From positions 1-31,015 of the IMG/VR virus record IMGVR_UViG_3300035633_000361: DNA of 31,015 nucleotides, one strand, 5' to 3'. Within the stretch, counting starts at the first letter, position 1, and each line of letters starts with the position of its first letter. The stretch is from a virus. The translations under genes and the position numbers were made by a program. Positions 1-8,709 of the stretch are shown one piece after another. The notes below the pieces were generated by a model. It worked only from the letters and a program-made list of their open reading frames with translations, was not told the origin of the DNA and searched no databases.

Positions 1-449
1 ACCACAATTATTCCTGTATCGCTTAATGTTCTAAAAGCTAAATCTAGATCATGTTGTACGCCCTTTGTACTATGATCTCCGTCAACATGAAAAAAATCAA
101 CGTTATCGATTTCTAACTCATCAACTTTCTGAGTATCAAGTTCTAAAATCTCTGCATCATAATCAGCAATTATCTTCTCTGCCCACTTCTTAAAAGAGCC
201 GTCTTGACCACCCTGACCACCATGCTTTCCATTGTTCGCATCAAAACCAATATATTTAGCATTCGGGCAAGCCTGTAGAAAAGCCCATGCAGAATACCCA
301 GCCCTCACACCAATCTCTGCTATCTTTTTAGGATTTTGTTGCTTACAGAGGTCGTATTTTACTTTATAATATTCTTTATATTGCTTAATTCTCTTCTTAG
401 TAGCTGTTGGGTCTTTTGGGTATACAATCGACTCTTTAAATTCAAACAT
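1..449 (-). CDS. Class I SAM-dependent methyltransferase (3' end cut by window edge)
   Basis: The first 149 residues are visible; the C-terminus lies beyond base 1. The N-terminus is Lys/Tyr rich, followed by the SAM-binding glycine loop AEIGVRAGYSAW (about residues 45-56) and, at residues 111-128, a segment reading VDFFHVDGDHSTKG that matches the acidic motif and DGDH signature of small Methyltransf_24-like or TylF-like enzymes. The ATG at 449 overlaps the end of the upstream glycosyltransferase by 8 bases, so it is the last visible gene of the sugar cluster and probably modifies a sugar or another small acceptor. The substrate cannot be read from the sequence. The family call is good; the role is inferred from context. 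Confidence 0.8.
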   Translation of the reverse strand, partial: MFEFKESIVYPKDPTATKKRIKQYKEYYKVKYDLCKQQNPKKIAEIGVRAGYSAWAFLQACPNAKYIGFDANNGKHGGQGGQDGSFKKWAEKIIADYDAEILELDTQKVDELEIDNVDFFHVDGDHSTKGVQHDLDLAFRTLSDTGIIV

Positions 450-1437
450 TTAATTTCTCCAAGAGATTGACTAATTTATTCATATTTTCTTGTCTATTAC
501 CTATCTGCAATATTCTTCTTCTCGCATTCTTACCTAATTCAATCATTTTATTTTTGTTCTCGATTAGTTCCCCAATTTTGCTTATAAAGTCATTAATATT
601 GTTATCAGAAACCAATCCAGTTTTCTCATGTATCAAATAATCTTGCATTCCACTTAATTTAGCATTCGTACCAACAACAGGACATTCTGTTATCATTGCC
701 TCTGCGGGAGGCATGTGCAGACCCTCAGATTCAGTTGGTGCGATCCAAATACTTACGCCGTTATAGAAGTTATTCTTCGTCTTGGCATCTGGTTTTTGTA
801 CATACATATCAATTAGTTTATTCGCAGGGTTCTTTTCTGAACCAAACAACCATAACTTTATATCATAATCTTGCTTTAGTGTTCGAGAAGCATCAAGAAT
901 CCAATCAGTTCTTTTTCTTCTTCCATGAACGCCCTCTCTATACAACCCTCCCAAAACCACTTCTTTCTTTTCACTTCTTAAACTCAAAGGGTACAAATCT
1001 TCAAAATCATATCCAGGTCTGACTATATATGATTTAACCCCGTATTCTCTAAGTTTATCACGCATACATATACTGTTTACTAATTTAATTGTTGGTTTCT
1101 TCAAAACCTTATTAACAATCTGCTTTTCGTCCATCTGCCAAGTTTCCCATGCTCTAATCCAATGACATTTAATACCGCATCTATCAGGCAACTTGACAGT
1201 TGATGCTACAGATTTATAACCCGTTGATATGACAGCGTCGGCGCTAGGAATTTGTCTTTGAGTGCTTGGGTTTAAATACTTTGCTTTCAACTTATTCCAT
1301 GTGTGAGCATTTCTACCAGTTCCGATTATGATAACCTCATGACCAAGATCTACAAGCACATTTGCAGACTTAACAACAGTAGCAGATCCACCATTGTCAC
1401 CCAGCCCAACTTGTCTCAAATCAAACATTATACGCAT
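442..1437 (-). CDS. Glycosyltransferase, GT4-like (GT-B fold)
   Basis: A 331-residue protein with a retaining GT-B layout. The N-terminal GGSATV stretch with following hydrophobic strands (VIIIGTG) forms the acceptor half. The C-terminal donor half carries IKLWLFGSEKNP and then ESEGLHMPPAEAM, the E-x7-E motif that binds the nucleotide sugar in family 4, followed by CPVVGTNAK. This gives a complete single-domain enzyme, slightly short for GT4. The start ATG overlaps the stop of the coiled-coil gene (TAATG) and has an AAGG ribosome site, so the two are translationally coupled. Nucleotide sugar and acceptor are unknown. It probably acts with its neighbours in building or modifying a surface or virion glycan. 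Confidence 0.85.
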   Translation of the reverse strand: MRIMFDLRQVGLGDNGGSATVVKSANVLVDLGHEVIIIGTGRNAHTWNKLKAKYLNPSTQRQIPSADAVISTGYKSVASTVKLPDRCGIKCHWIRAWETWQMDEKQIVNKVLKKPTIKLVNSICMRDKLREYGVKSYIVRPGYDFEDLYPLSLRSEKKEVVLGGLYREGVHGRRKRTDWILDASRTLKQDYDIKLWLFGSEKNPANKLIDMYVQKPDAKTKNNFYNGVSIWIAPTESEGLHMPPAEAMITECPVVGTNAKLSGMQDYLIHEKTGLVSDNNINDFISKIGELIENKNKMIELGKNARRRILQIGNRQENMNKLVNLLEKLNV

Positions 1438-1790
1438 TATTTTTTACCTTGGAGTTGTTGCACCTGTGTTTTAAGATTAGTTATTCTTTCTTGTTTTTCC
1501 TCGTTGTCTTTTTGTAAAGATACAACCTTAGCTTTTAAAACAGTAACATCATTTTCATCTACATCTGCGCCCAACATAGTAAAACCAGAAACTAAATCGT
1601 TCAACTTTCCCTCAGTAGAATCAACTCTCATTTGAAGTCCTCTTATTTCACTAACCATTTCATCAAGCATTTCCATCATCTGAGTCAGCGGCAGATTACC
1701 ACCATAAGCACCTGAGTAGTGGTATTCTAACATAGCTCTTTTCAATTTATCAATCAAAGGCATCCTTTTATTTAAGAATTCGTTTGGCAT
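1437..1790 (-). CDS. Small coiled-coil protein inside the glycosyltransferase cluster
   Basis: A 117-residue protein of unknown family. The N-terminal third (about 1-50) is amphipathic with Tyr/Gly-rich YHYSGAYGGN. Residues 55-117 have heptad spacing of Leu/Val/Met (VTVLKAKVVSLQKD, ITNLKTQVQQLQ), predicting a coiled coil that runs to the C-terminus. No enzyme motif, Cys pair or membrane segment is present. It is coupled at both ends: its ATG overlaps the stop of the upstream gene and its stop overlaps the ATG of the GT4 gene. A clear AAGGAG precedes the start. It may be a scaffold for the transferases or a small virion protein that is itself glycosylated; both are guesses. Confidence 0.7.
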   Translation of the reverse strand: MPNEFLNKRMPLIDKLKRAMLEYHYSGAYGGNLPLTQMMEMLDEMVSEIRGLQMRVDSTEGKLNDLVSGFTMLGADVDENDVTVLKAKVVSLQKDNEEKQERITNLKTQVQQLQGKK

Positions 1791-2695
1791 TATTTACTCT
1801 CCTTCTTATTCAGAATTTCTCTCATTTTATCAAAAGCCACTTTCGGATTCAAATCATATTTTGGATTTGTAATAAATGTGACAGGGGTATTTTTCACATT
1901 GTAAGTCTTTGTGTGATATACCTTCTCATGACCAAATTCTAATGCTTCTACCCCATGTAGCAAAGATAAATTTGGTATCGCACTTTGCGACCCGAAAGTA
2001 AAAAAAGCTCTTTCAAGAACTACCAACAATAGACCAACCAGAGAAGATTTCTCACCTAGTGTGATATTATTTATATCATAAAATCTTTTCTTCTCATCTG
2101 GAATGTACTCGCCCTTCTTACCACATACAACAAAATTATATTTCTTCATCAAATCACTATCAGCAACCATGTTATAGAATTCTGGCCATTTATTCCAGTT
2201 TCTCTGAAACCCGTTACGATAACGCGGAGCAAGGACAATAATCTTCTTATCAGTTGGAATATAAGAATCAATTAACTTATAATTTTCAATTCTCGGGCTA
2301 TATTCAAATAACATACTATTTCTAGCAAACTGATTTTTGTTATCAAATTTACCTCTACCAAGAAGTGGATACACATGCTTGATAATATTAAATCGTTTAC
2401 TATATTTTTCTTTAAATCTATCTACCAGATTTGTATAATCTTCGCTCTTCAAACCTCTTAAAGTAAAGCAGTCTGGCCGAAGTGTATCATAATCTCCTGA
2501 TATTCTTAGAGGAACAAGAACATCAGCAAATGTCCCATATAAATCAAACCTTTCTTCTCTTGTCAATACTATATACTTTATGCTTCGCTTTATATTCTTC
2601 TCTTTTTTTGCCATAAAAGGTAGAAGAGGGGCAAACCTACCAGCCTCCCAAAAAAATTCTCCAACAAATGGTCCCATTAGAACAGCCTTATCCAT
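1790..2695 (-). CDS. Probable GT-B glycosyltransferase-like protein
   Basis: A 301-residue protein starting at ATG 2695, which has AAGGA 9 bases upstream; a TTG at 2704 in the same frame is less likely. The N-terminus MDKAVLMGPFVGEFFWEAGR resembles the acceptor-side loop of GT9-like proteins. The C-terminal half has IIVLAPRY, NKWPEFY, FVVCGKKGEY and then RAFFTFGSQSAIPNLSLLHG, the arrangement of the donor-binding part of GT9/GT-B enzymes, where a Ser/Gly-rich turn precedes a helix near the nucleotide. Similarity is structural in feel rather than a clear family match, so it may be a catalytically divergent or inactive member. It sits 2 bases after the GT2 gene. Confidence 0.6.
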   Translation of the reverse strand: MDKAVLMGPFVGEFFWEAGRFAPLLPFMAKKEKNIKRSIKYIVLTREERFDLYGTFADVLVPLRISGDYDTLRPDCFTLRGLKSEDYTNLVDRFKEKYSKRFNIIKHVYPLLGRGKFDNKNQFARNSMLFEYSPRIENYKLIDSYIPTDKKIIVLAPRYRNGFQRNWNKWPEFYNMVADSDLMKKYNFVVCGKKGEYIPDEKKRFYDINNITLGEKSSLVGLLLVVLERAFFTFGSQSAIPNLSLLHGVEALEFGHEKVYHTKTYNVKNTPVTFITNPKYDLNPKVAFDKMREILNKKESK

Positions 2696-2697
2696 AA

Positions 2698-3534
2698 TTA
2701 CCAATCCTTGAGTAATCGCTCATCATTAATAATTTTCTTATAAAACTCATCAAACGGTAAAGACTCAATATCATCTTCTTGTTTTGCAAACTGAATAATC
2801 TTATTTTTATGTTCATCTGGTTTACCACGATTTTTTGCAAGTCGATTGCAAACAGATCCTGCAATATTACCACAATGAACACCAAGTTTACTCTGCAAAC
2901 CCATTATATAACTCTTACCGCCAGACTTTTCTTGAAGGAGTCTCCAATACATTTGATCGTGCTGCTTATCCTGCCCAACTAATCGCTTTAAATCAAGATA
3001 ACCAACATCTCTAAAGAAATTTGGTCTAACACTCCACAATCCTGATCCTCCAAGACTACCAACCACAGCTTTTAGATCATCATCAATCTGATATCTCTCA
3101 GTGATACTCTTTATTCCTCCAGGTCTCTGACCAATTACTTTGATATAGTTCAGTTTATTATCTCTTACATATTTCCATGCCTTACTTAACTTTTTATCCC
3201 AAGCAGCAGTCATTATAATATCGTTATCAATAAGAAGTATAAACGCACATCTGGACTTATTCGGATCTTGTTCGTGTTGAAGACCAAACATATTCCATGC
3301 TGTCGCTTTTGAAAATGCGTTGAAAGTTGTTGTGGGAGTAGTAAAACAAACTTGGTCAACAACACCTTTTTCAAACATATCTTGAAAATATTCAAAATGT
3401 TCTTTCAGTCTATAAGATGTCCCATTATTATAGACATATATTTCGTGAGGTATTGTAGAATTCCTTCTTAAAGCTTCAATACATTTTTTTGTAATTGCGA
3501 GACGGTTTCTTACAGAAATAAATATCTTGATCAT
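2698..3534 (-). CDS. Glycosyltransferase family 2 (GT-A fold)
   Basis: A 278-residue protein. The N-terminus MIKIFISVRNRLAITKKCIEAL is the classic GT2 opening (strand, Arg-Asn loop, then a helix), followed by EIYVYNNGT, the usual nucleotide-facing NNG turn. FILLIDNDIIM around residue 100 supplies the DxD metal-binding motif. A later segment, GGSGLWSVRPNFFRDVGYLD, matches the acceptor-side Gly/Trp-containing region, and GQDKQHDQMYWRL may carry the catalytic base region. Its ATG overlaps the stop of the GT9 gene by 4 bases (ATGA). It probably adds one sugar in the same glycan made by its neighbours; donor unknown. Confidence 0.8.
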   Translation of the reverse strand: MIKIFISVRNRLAITKKCIEALRRNSTIPHEIYVYNNGTSYRLKEHFEYFQDMFEKGVVDQVCFTTPTTTFNAFSKATAWNMFGLQHEQDPNKSRCAFILLIDNDIIMTAAWDKKLSKAWKYVRDNKLNYIKVIGQRPGGIKSITERYQIDDDLKAVVGSLGGSGLWSVRPNFFRDVGYLDLKRLVGQDKQHDQMYWRLLQEKSGGKSYIMGLQSKLGVHCGNIAGSVCNRLAKNRGKPDEHKNKIIQFAKQEDDIESLPFDEFYKKIINDERLLKDW

Positions 3535-4823
3535 TTTATAAGTTTCTCCAGTCGATCCATAGACTCGGAAATATCAATATTATCATAACAAGGGCTGTAA
3601 GTATCTACACCTGCATGTGGGCATGATTTATGACCGTGAATGAAACATGGAGCACAGTGTCTCTTTGCATCAACCCAATCAGCATTAGGATAAGTCTTCA
3701 AACGAATAAAACCGGGGAATGGACCATATATCCCATAACAAGGAACGCCAAGCGACGCAGCAATGTGATTAAGAGCAGAGTCAGTCGCAATCACACATTT
3801 TGAAAGCTTAGTCAGAGCAATTGTATAATCAAGAGATTTTGAATGGTGAGCAAAGTTATAGGTTTTCTCTTTCGCTTCTGTTTTCAAAATTTTCATAAAT
3901 TCATCAACATTTTCTGCTTGTTTTGGCGTATCAGTTATAACAACATTATGACCTCTACTGGTGAGTTCTTGAATAATGTTTGCCCAGAATTGAGGTCTTG
4001 GGGTTCGAATTGGTGAGCTTGCTCGAAGTTGAAGTACAATAAAATCTTCAATTCCCCACTTCTCAAGCTGATCTTTTACATCTTTCACTCTTTCGGGTTT
4101 AGCTTCTTGTTTTGGGACTAACTTTTCATCCGGCAAATTCAACCCCAACCACTTTGAAAACAAGTTATATGAGTTCTCCGTCTCAGCTTGTCTACATCTC
4201 TCAATCACACCTTCAAATAGCGCATGATAATCGGCTTGGGTGAGATACTTCAACGAGTAGGGGAGATCAAGAAGATTGTCTATACAATCCCAAGTCTCAA
4301 CCATTGCCTGATACTGCGGTCCACACGCAAAGTTGATTGTACAGTCTGGATATTTTTCTTTCAGGTAGATTAGGTTTGGTTGAATGAACAGAAGGTCTCC
4401 GATACCACCCGTTCTAAATACAAGAAGTGTTTTTCCGTTTAGGTTTTGACCAGTATAAGGTCTAAAGAGATTTTTGAATTTAATAGTGGAGGGTTTGAGT
4501 AATTTATTCTTCATAGTCTCGTCATATTGGAGTTGTTGAAATACACCCAAACCCATAACATATTTTGCCTTCTTCTTTAACGTTTGAACTTTAAAGAAGT
4601 TTTGAATAAAACTAAAAGTTCTAGCGGCTTCAGCGACAATAATATTAGGCGGGGATTCTCTTAAGTCAGAAAGTTTATCAACCTTTCTCAGACCACGATC
4701 ACCAATTCCAAGTTCTCTCAATTTCGCAGCGGACACAGGTTTGAATTTTCTCTGCAAAGCATCCTCGTGCCATAGACTCGTTTCCTCGTTCTGCATGTTG
4801 TCGATATTCAAATCTAGAGCCAT
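3531..4823 (-). CDS. GT9 (heptosyltransferase-like) glycosyltransferase with N-terminal extension
   Basis: A 430-residue protein. Residues 1-130 are an extension without a recognised fold. The GT9 core begins at LLVFRTGGIGDLLF (about 133-146), the GxGD loop of ADP-heptose:LPS heptosyltransferases, and continues with FACGPQYQAMVE. The donor half has FIVLQLRASSPIRTPRP, then CVIATDSALNHIAASLGVPCYGIYGP, the conserved D-S-x-x-x-H signature for nucleotide-sugar binding. A Cys cluster near the C-terminus (HCAPCFIHGHKSCP, later SPCYDNID) is common in GT9-type proteins of environmental phages. First gene in transcription order of the sugar cluster, with AAGGA and GGTGA upstream of its start. Points to LPS-type sugar chemistry and so to a Gram-negative host. 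Confidence 0.85.
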   Translation of the reverse strand: MALDLNIDNMQNEETSLWHEDALQRKFKPVSAAKLRELGIGDRGLRKVDKLSDLRESPPNIIVAEAARTFSFIQNFFKVQTLKKKAKYVMGLGVFQQLQYDETMKNKLLKPSTIKFKNLFRPYTGQNLNGKTLLVFRTGGIGDLLFIQPNLIYLKEKYPDCTINFACGPQYQAMVETWDCIDNLLDLPYSLKYLTQADYHALFEGVIERCRQAETENSYNLFSKWLGLNLPDEKLVPKQEAKPERVKDVKDQLEKWGIEDFIVLQLRASSPIRTPRPQFWANIIQELTSRGHNVVITDTPKQAENVDEFMKILKTEAKEKTYNFAHHSKSLDYTIALTKLSKCVIATDSALNHIAASLGVPCYGIYGPFPGFIRLKTYPNADWVDAKRHCAPCFIHGHKSCPHAGVDTYSPCYDNIDISESMDRLEKLIK

Positions 4824-4847
4824 GATTCACCAAGTTTCCTTTCTCTC

Positions 4848-5669
4848 TTAGTCGTTTTCTTTCTTCCAATGTTTGTCTACCTTATTGAAAAATTCTTTTT
4901 TCTTCTCATCGCTCAGATCACCAATTGAAGTAATACCATGCTTTTTCATCATTGCTCTGAAAAAAGCTTGATATCCTTCTTTTGTATCTGGATAGTCTTT
5001 TCCATGAACCTCATGAACGATATCCATTTTTCTATCAATATGAAATTCAAGATATTGATCAAAAGCTTCTGACATTTCATCTTCAATCTTTTGCATATGT
5101 TCTTCAGCGTCTTCTTCTGGTACATGACCAATCGTATTTTTAAGTTTTTGTTCCTTCCAATCCATTTCTTCTCCCCCTTTGGGTGTTGGACTCGTACTGC
5201 CCCTAGCAAGACGATTTGATATCGGATGGTCATATGGGCGACCAGGACCTACTTGCGGTATAGTTGATCCCATATGGGCAGGCTTTCCGATTTTTCCAAT
5301 TAATTCTATAAGTCGCTTCATGATCCTCTTCTTTCTTTCTGGAAAGTCTGCAAACCCAAACGTCTCCTTGATATCAAATGCTTCAGGAGAGTCAGTGTCT
5401 TCAACGCGCTTTTCAAGTTTATCTATAGCTTTCTTAAACTTATCAAGACCTAATCTACGATTCATTTTCGTATTCACCATACCCCGACGCCCACGGTAAT
5501 CACCACCAATATTCTTAATATATAAATCAAACATTGTTGGTTGATTACCGTGACGCAGGTCGTTTAGGTCTTCTTCGTCAACTTCTTTACCGAGCGTGTT
5601 GATTAAATCCCACCAAAGTTTATTCCTGAAGTACTTTTTGGTATCTTCGTCAGTATCAATATAGTCCAT
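4848..5669 (-). CDS. Charged hypothetical protein, possible virion protein
   Basis: A 273-residue, highly charged, soluble protein of unknown family. It is rich in Asp/Glu/Lys, has no membrane segment and no Cys, and contains a Gly/Pro-rich middle linker (HMGSTIPQVGPGRPYDHPIS, about 133-152) between two helical halves. The C-terminal half repeats acidic helices (EEDAEEHMQKIEDEMSEAF) and ends with a KHWKKEND tail. Its ATG follows the stop of the upstream gene by 2 bases and no good ribosome site is visible, so it is probably translated by coupling. Position between the Ala/Lys-rich gene and the sugar cluster suggests a head or internal protein, but this is inference only. Confidence 0.65.
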   Translation of the reverse strand: MDYIDTDEDTKKYFRNKLWWDLINTLGKEVDEEDLNDLRHGNQPTMFDLYIKNIGGDYRGRRGMVNTKMNRRLGLDKFKKAIDKLEKRVEDTDSPEAFDIKETFGFADFPERKKRIMKRLIELIGKIGKPAHMGSTIPQVGPGRPYDHPISNRLARGSTSPTPKGGEEMDWKEQKLKNTIGHVPEEDAEEHMQKIEDEMSEAFDQYLEFHIDRKMDIVHEVHGKDYPDTKEGYQAFFRAMMKKHGITSIGDLSDEKKKEFFNKVDKHWKKEND

Positions 5670-5671
5670 GA

Positions 5672-6478
5672 TTAAAGTTTAGCCATCTGAGCTTTTGCTT
5701 TTTGAACTTTAGCTTGAATTCTACCTTTACATTTATCAGGATTTTTTGCACTTGAACACTGAGCCATACCTTTCTGAAGAGCGTTGATTTTTGCTTGTTG
5801 TGCTGTTTTGCGATATTTAGACAAACAAGCACTACGATCTGCTGCACCCTTACAAGCTTTGGCTGCCTGTGAGAAAAATCTCTGATATGCCTTGATGCCT
5901 GCTGCGGCTGCTGCGGCTGCTACTGCTACAGCGGCTACTGCTTTTCCACCAGGAGATGTGGCAAGTGCTTTTGCGCCTTTACCAACCTGTTTGGCGGCAT
6001 CAGCAGTTTTTCGGGCAGCACCTCTTGCCTGATGTGGAAGGCTCTTTTTTAAACCACGAGCTTTTGCTTGCACATCAAACTTTGCAGCTCCCATTTTTTC
6101 ACCTGCTTTACTTGATAACTTCCCCAATTTTTCGCCAGCGGTTTTTGCCGCACCTCTAAATTTGTGTGGAACACTCTTTTTGAGGCCACGGGCTCTCTTC
6201 TGAGTGTCAAACGCCACGTCTTTTAATGAAACTTCTGTCAGAAGCGTATCAATATTTTCATCGCTGATAAACTCCACTAGTGGTTCAACGTAATTGACCA
6301 CGGTGTTAATTTCACTCTCAGTTAGGCTTTCCGCAAAATCGCCTTTAACGAGAACGGTTAGAAGTTCATTCTCATCAGCTTCTTTGATGTAAGCAAACAG
6401 AGTAGAGCGATCTTCAGGATCAACATCGTGTTCGTTAATGTAACATGCTGTAAAGAGTCTTAGATCATTTAAATTCAT
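5672..6478 (-). CDS. Ala/Lys-rich protein with internal duplication and Cys-helix tail, probable internal virion protein
   Basis: A 268-residue protein. The ATG at 6478 has GGAGGAA 6-8 bases upstream and is preferred; an ATG at 6493 with GGAAG is possible. The N-terminal 75 residues are acidic. A duplicated unit follows: RARGLKKSVPHKFRGAAK and KARGLKKSLPHQARGAAR, each trailed by a Lys/Ala/Gly-rich helix. Next comes a polyalanine hydrophobic stretch (AVAAVAVAAAAAAAGI) and a C-terminal helical module with spaced cysteines (CKGAADRSAC, then CSSAKNPDKCKGRIQ) of a kind I associate with structural proteins of T4-like phages. Strongly basic overall, so DNA contact inside the head is plausible. Function not known. 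Confidence 0.7.
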   Translation of the reverse strand: MNLNDLRLFTACYINEHDVDPEDRSTLFAYIKEADENELLTVLVKGDFAESLTESEINTVVNYVEPLVEFISDENIDTLLTEVSLKDVAFDTQKRARGLKKSVPHKFRGAAKTAGEKLGKLSSKAGEKMGAAKFDVQAKARGLKKSLPHQARGAARKTADAAKQVGKGAKALATSPGGKAVAAVAVAAAAAAAGIKAYQRFFSQAAKACKGAADRSACLSKYRKTAQQAKINALQKGMAQCSSAKNPDKCKGRIQAKVQKAKAQMAKL

Positions 6479-6530
6479 CTTTAATTCCTCCATGTTTCTT
6501 CCGCGATTTTATTCGCGTATATGTAATAAA

Positions 6531-8705
6531 TTATTTCCTCACATCTGCCATCGTCTTGACGAGAAGACCGTTTGCTACAGCAGTGAGTGGATTCTTTGCA
6601 CTACGGATTTCAGAAACTTCAAAAGGAAGATCATAACCCGAAAGTACAGTTTTGAATAAATTGATAAAACCTTTGGGCATACTTGTCCCGCCCGATACCA
6701 CGATTGGGATTGGATCTTCAATCTCGACGTCCACATGATCTGAAAATTCCTTGATAATCTTTTTTACGGTATAATTTATCAAAGCATCATGATAATGATA
6801 GAGCGCTTGAAGAATTATCTTTTTCTTTTTATTTTGTTCCGTTGAAGCGAGAGGATCGTTAAGATCCAATGAACCCTCCTTTACGCTCGTCACTCGATTC
6901 TGCACAACACCACAAGATTCAGCAGCATTACTATCAATCCAATCACCAGCTCTAGCGGTAGAGAACTTTAGAGCTTCAATTCCTTTATATGCAATTGCAC
7001 AATTATGAACAAAAATCCCATTATCTATAGCAAAATTGTGATATTTATCCACAGTTAAATCATAAACATCTCTATGAATATTCAATTTTTCAACTTTTAC
7101 AACTTTATGATTAAGAGGGGGTTTAGTATGTTGATTCTTAATACCCTCTTTAAAATGATTTAAATATTCTTCACCCTTCAGACCTTTATTCCAAGGAACA
7201 CATCCTTTTTTAAATGTTCCTGAATTAACTGTTTCTTTTCTGTGCAACCACGGTTTCTGCTCTGAACATTGTTTTGACAATTCATTTCTTCTTTTCTCTA
7301 TTTCTATATCATTATTCATAATTTCTTCATATTTTAACCCTTTTTTCTTCAACGACATTTTCTCTTTTATTAGACCACTTTTATCTTCAAAAATTTCATC
7401 AAATGTTTTTCCAAGTCTTTGTTCTTTTATAGTATTTCCCGATGTACTTTTCAAAACACCTTCAGATATACTTTTTGATATTTCAGCGGCTCGTTCAGTT
7501 CCGTATATTTCCTCATTCGTCTTACCCAATCTTTGTTCTTTTATAACTTTTGCTGCTGCTTTTCCACCGATACTTGATATTTCTCTATGAAATTCACAAT
7601 GTTCTTGTTTAGAAAGTTGAATTAAATTTTCGGGAGTGTTATCAATTTTATTAAAATTTTTATGGTGGATAACAAACCCTTTTTTTCTATTTATACCCAA
7701 CTCTTCTCTTGCAACCATTGAATGAATTGTTTCCCAATACCGATGTTTATTGTTATAATAAGATAAATATTCCGGCATTTCATTCCATTTCCCAACTTCA
7801 GTATATAATGGCATTAAACTATCGTTCTCTTTTAATTCACCAGCTTTAATATAATCACCATTTCTTTTCATTATTAAATGATCTTCAGTGCAATCAAAAT
7901 ATGTATCATTATCAAGATGAATTCTAACTATTTCTCTAGTTCCAGTTTTTCTCGGTGAATGTGCTAAACCGGGAACAATTTTCCCATCGTCTTTACAAGA
8001 ATAAACCCAAAATTTTTCTCCATTATAATTATCAGTTAATTCTTTTATTGTTTTTATTTCTCCATTTAACAGAGGGATTTTTGTTTCACCAGTTAAACAA
8101 TTTGCCATTCCAGCACCGAAGCTAATTCCAATACCGCTAAATTTCTCTTTTGCACATTCAGAAAAGATAATCGCCATAGCTTCATTTACAGAAGTATGAT
8201 TGATACCTAGACTGCTCAAAATCTGTCCGAATACGCGCTCGTGATATATCACAGATCTACCTTCGTCAATTGCTTCTGCTGGAACAGAATAAGAACAATA
8301 TGCATCTTTATCCTTGACATCACCAATCAAATCTTTTAACATTAAAGTCAAAACATCAATAGCATAAATTTCCTTTGGTGATATCAAACCACTTTCCATC
8401 GGTCTAGCAACTTTTTGACCAAAAATGTTTGCAAAATTAAAAGCATCAGAACCAATTATAAAAAGCTCCCCGTCATCACTCTCAACATAGCTAATATCAC
8501 TCAATTGAGATAGTGAAATTTCCTCTTTATCAATCGGTAGAAAAACATTTCGCGTTATATTAACCTTGTCTTGGTCTGACCTCGCACAGCATAAATGCAT
8601 CGTTCCAACATCAAGACCAATGCATAAAGTAGATGTCTGTTTCTTTTTCTTTGGTGTTTCTTTATCATCATCGTCGATTAGTTCATGCAAACTTCCATCA
8701 CTCAC
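6531..8705 (-). CDS. Actin-like ATPase (MreB/ParM/Alp superfamily) interrupted by an intein
   Basis: Read from GTG 8705 the precursor is 724 residues; removing the intein (residues 203-568) leaves about 358, normal for a bacterial actin. After an acidic/Lys-rich leader, LCIGLDVGTMHLCC (about 27-40) is the phosphate-1 loop, and GIGISFGAGMAN joined to CAIAYKG is phosphate 2, where the intein sits. GDWIDSNAAESCG and the adenosine motif VVSGGTSMPKGF follow, and ANGLLV closes the protein. The usual Asp of phosphate 2 appears to be Ser (ISFGAG), as I recall for some Alp proteins. The GTG lies 4 bases after the upstream stop and has GGAGG at 8714-8718; ATG codons further upstream would force a long overlap. 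Likely roles are DNA or particle positioning by filaments. Confidence 0.85.
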   Translation of the reverse strand: MSDGSLHELIDDDDKETPKKKKQTSTLCIGLDVGTMHLCCARSDQDKVNITRNVFLPIDKEEISLSQLSDISYVESDDGELFIIGSDAFNFANIFGQKVARPMESGLISPKEIYAIDVLTLMLKDLIGDVKDKDAYCSYSVPAEAIDEGRSVIYHERVFGQILSSLGINHTSVNEAMAIIFSECAKEKFSGIGISFGAGMANCLTGETKIPLLNGEIKTIKELTDNYNGEKFWVYSCKDDGKIVPGLAHSPRKTGTREIVRIHLDNDTYFDCTEDHLIMKRNGDYIKAGELKENDSLMPLYTEVGKWNEMPEYLSYYNNKHRYWETIHSMVAREELGINRKKGFVIHHKNFNKIDNTPENLIQLSKQEHCEFHREISSIGGKAAAKVIKEQRLGKTNEEIYGTERAAEISKSISEGVLKSTSGNTIKEQRLGKTFDEIFEDKSGLIKEKMSLKKKGLKYEEIMNNDIEIEKRRNELSKQCSEQKPWLHRKETVNSGTFKKGCVPWNKGLKGEEYLNHFKEGIKNQHTKPPLNHKVVKVEKLNIHRDVYDLTVDKYHNFAIDNGIFVHNCAIAYKGIEALKFSTARAGDWIDSNAAESCGVVQNRVTSVKEGSLDLNDPLASTEQNKKKKIILQALYHYHDALINYTVKKIIKEFSDHVDVEIEDPIPIVVSGGTSMPKGFINLFKTVLSGYDLPFEVSEIRSAKNPLTAVANGLLVKTMADVRK
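7002..8099 (-). other. Intein with HNH homing endonuclease, inside the actin-like protein
   Basis: The 366-codon insert starts with CLTGETKIPLLNG (block A, nucleophile Cys1) and ends DVYDLTVDKYHNFAI...GIFVHN (blocks F and G) before a Cys at extein position +1, so all splicing residues are present. Block B is DCTEDHLIM with its His. The middle carries an HNH nuclease, VIHHKNFNKIDNTPENL, with HCEFH after it, and repeated NUMOD3-like units (LGKTNEEIYG, LGKTFDEIFE) that would bind the homing site. It interrupts the actin phosphate-2 loop between Asn and Cys. The endonuclease looks intact, so it may still be mobile. Splicing has not been shown; this is from sequence blocks. Confidence 0.92.
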
Positions 8706-8709
8706 GTTT

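Noticed and set aside
4008-4025. GGGGTTCGAATTGG, resembling a tRNA T-arm
   Set aside because: It lies within the conserved part of the GT9 gene and no other tRNA arms surround it.
6502-6517. CGCGA/TCGCG hairpin between the actin-like gene and the next
   Set aside because: Only 5 pairs with no T-run; too short to call a terminator or operator.
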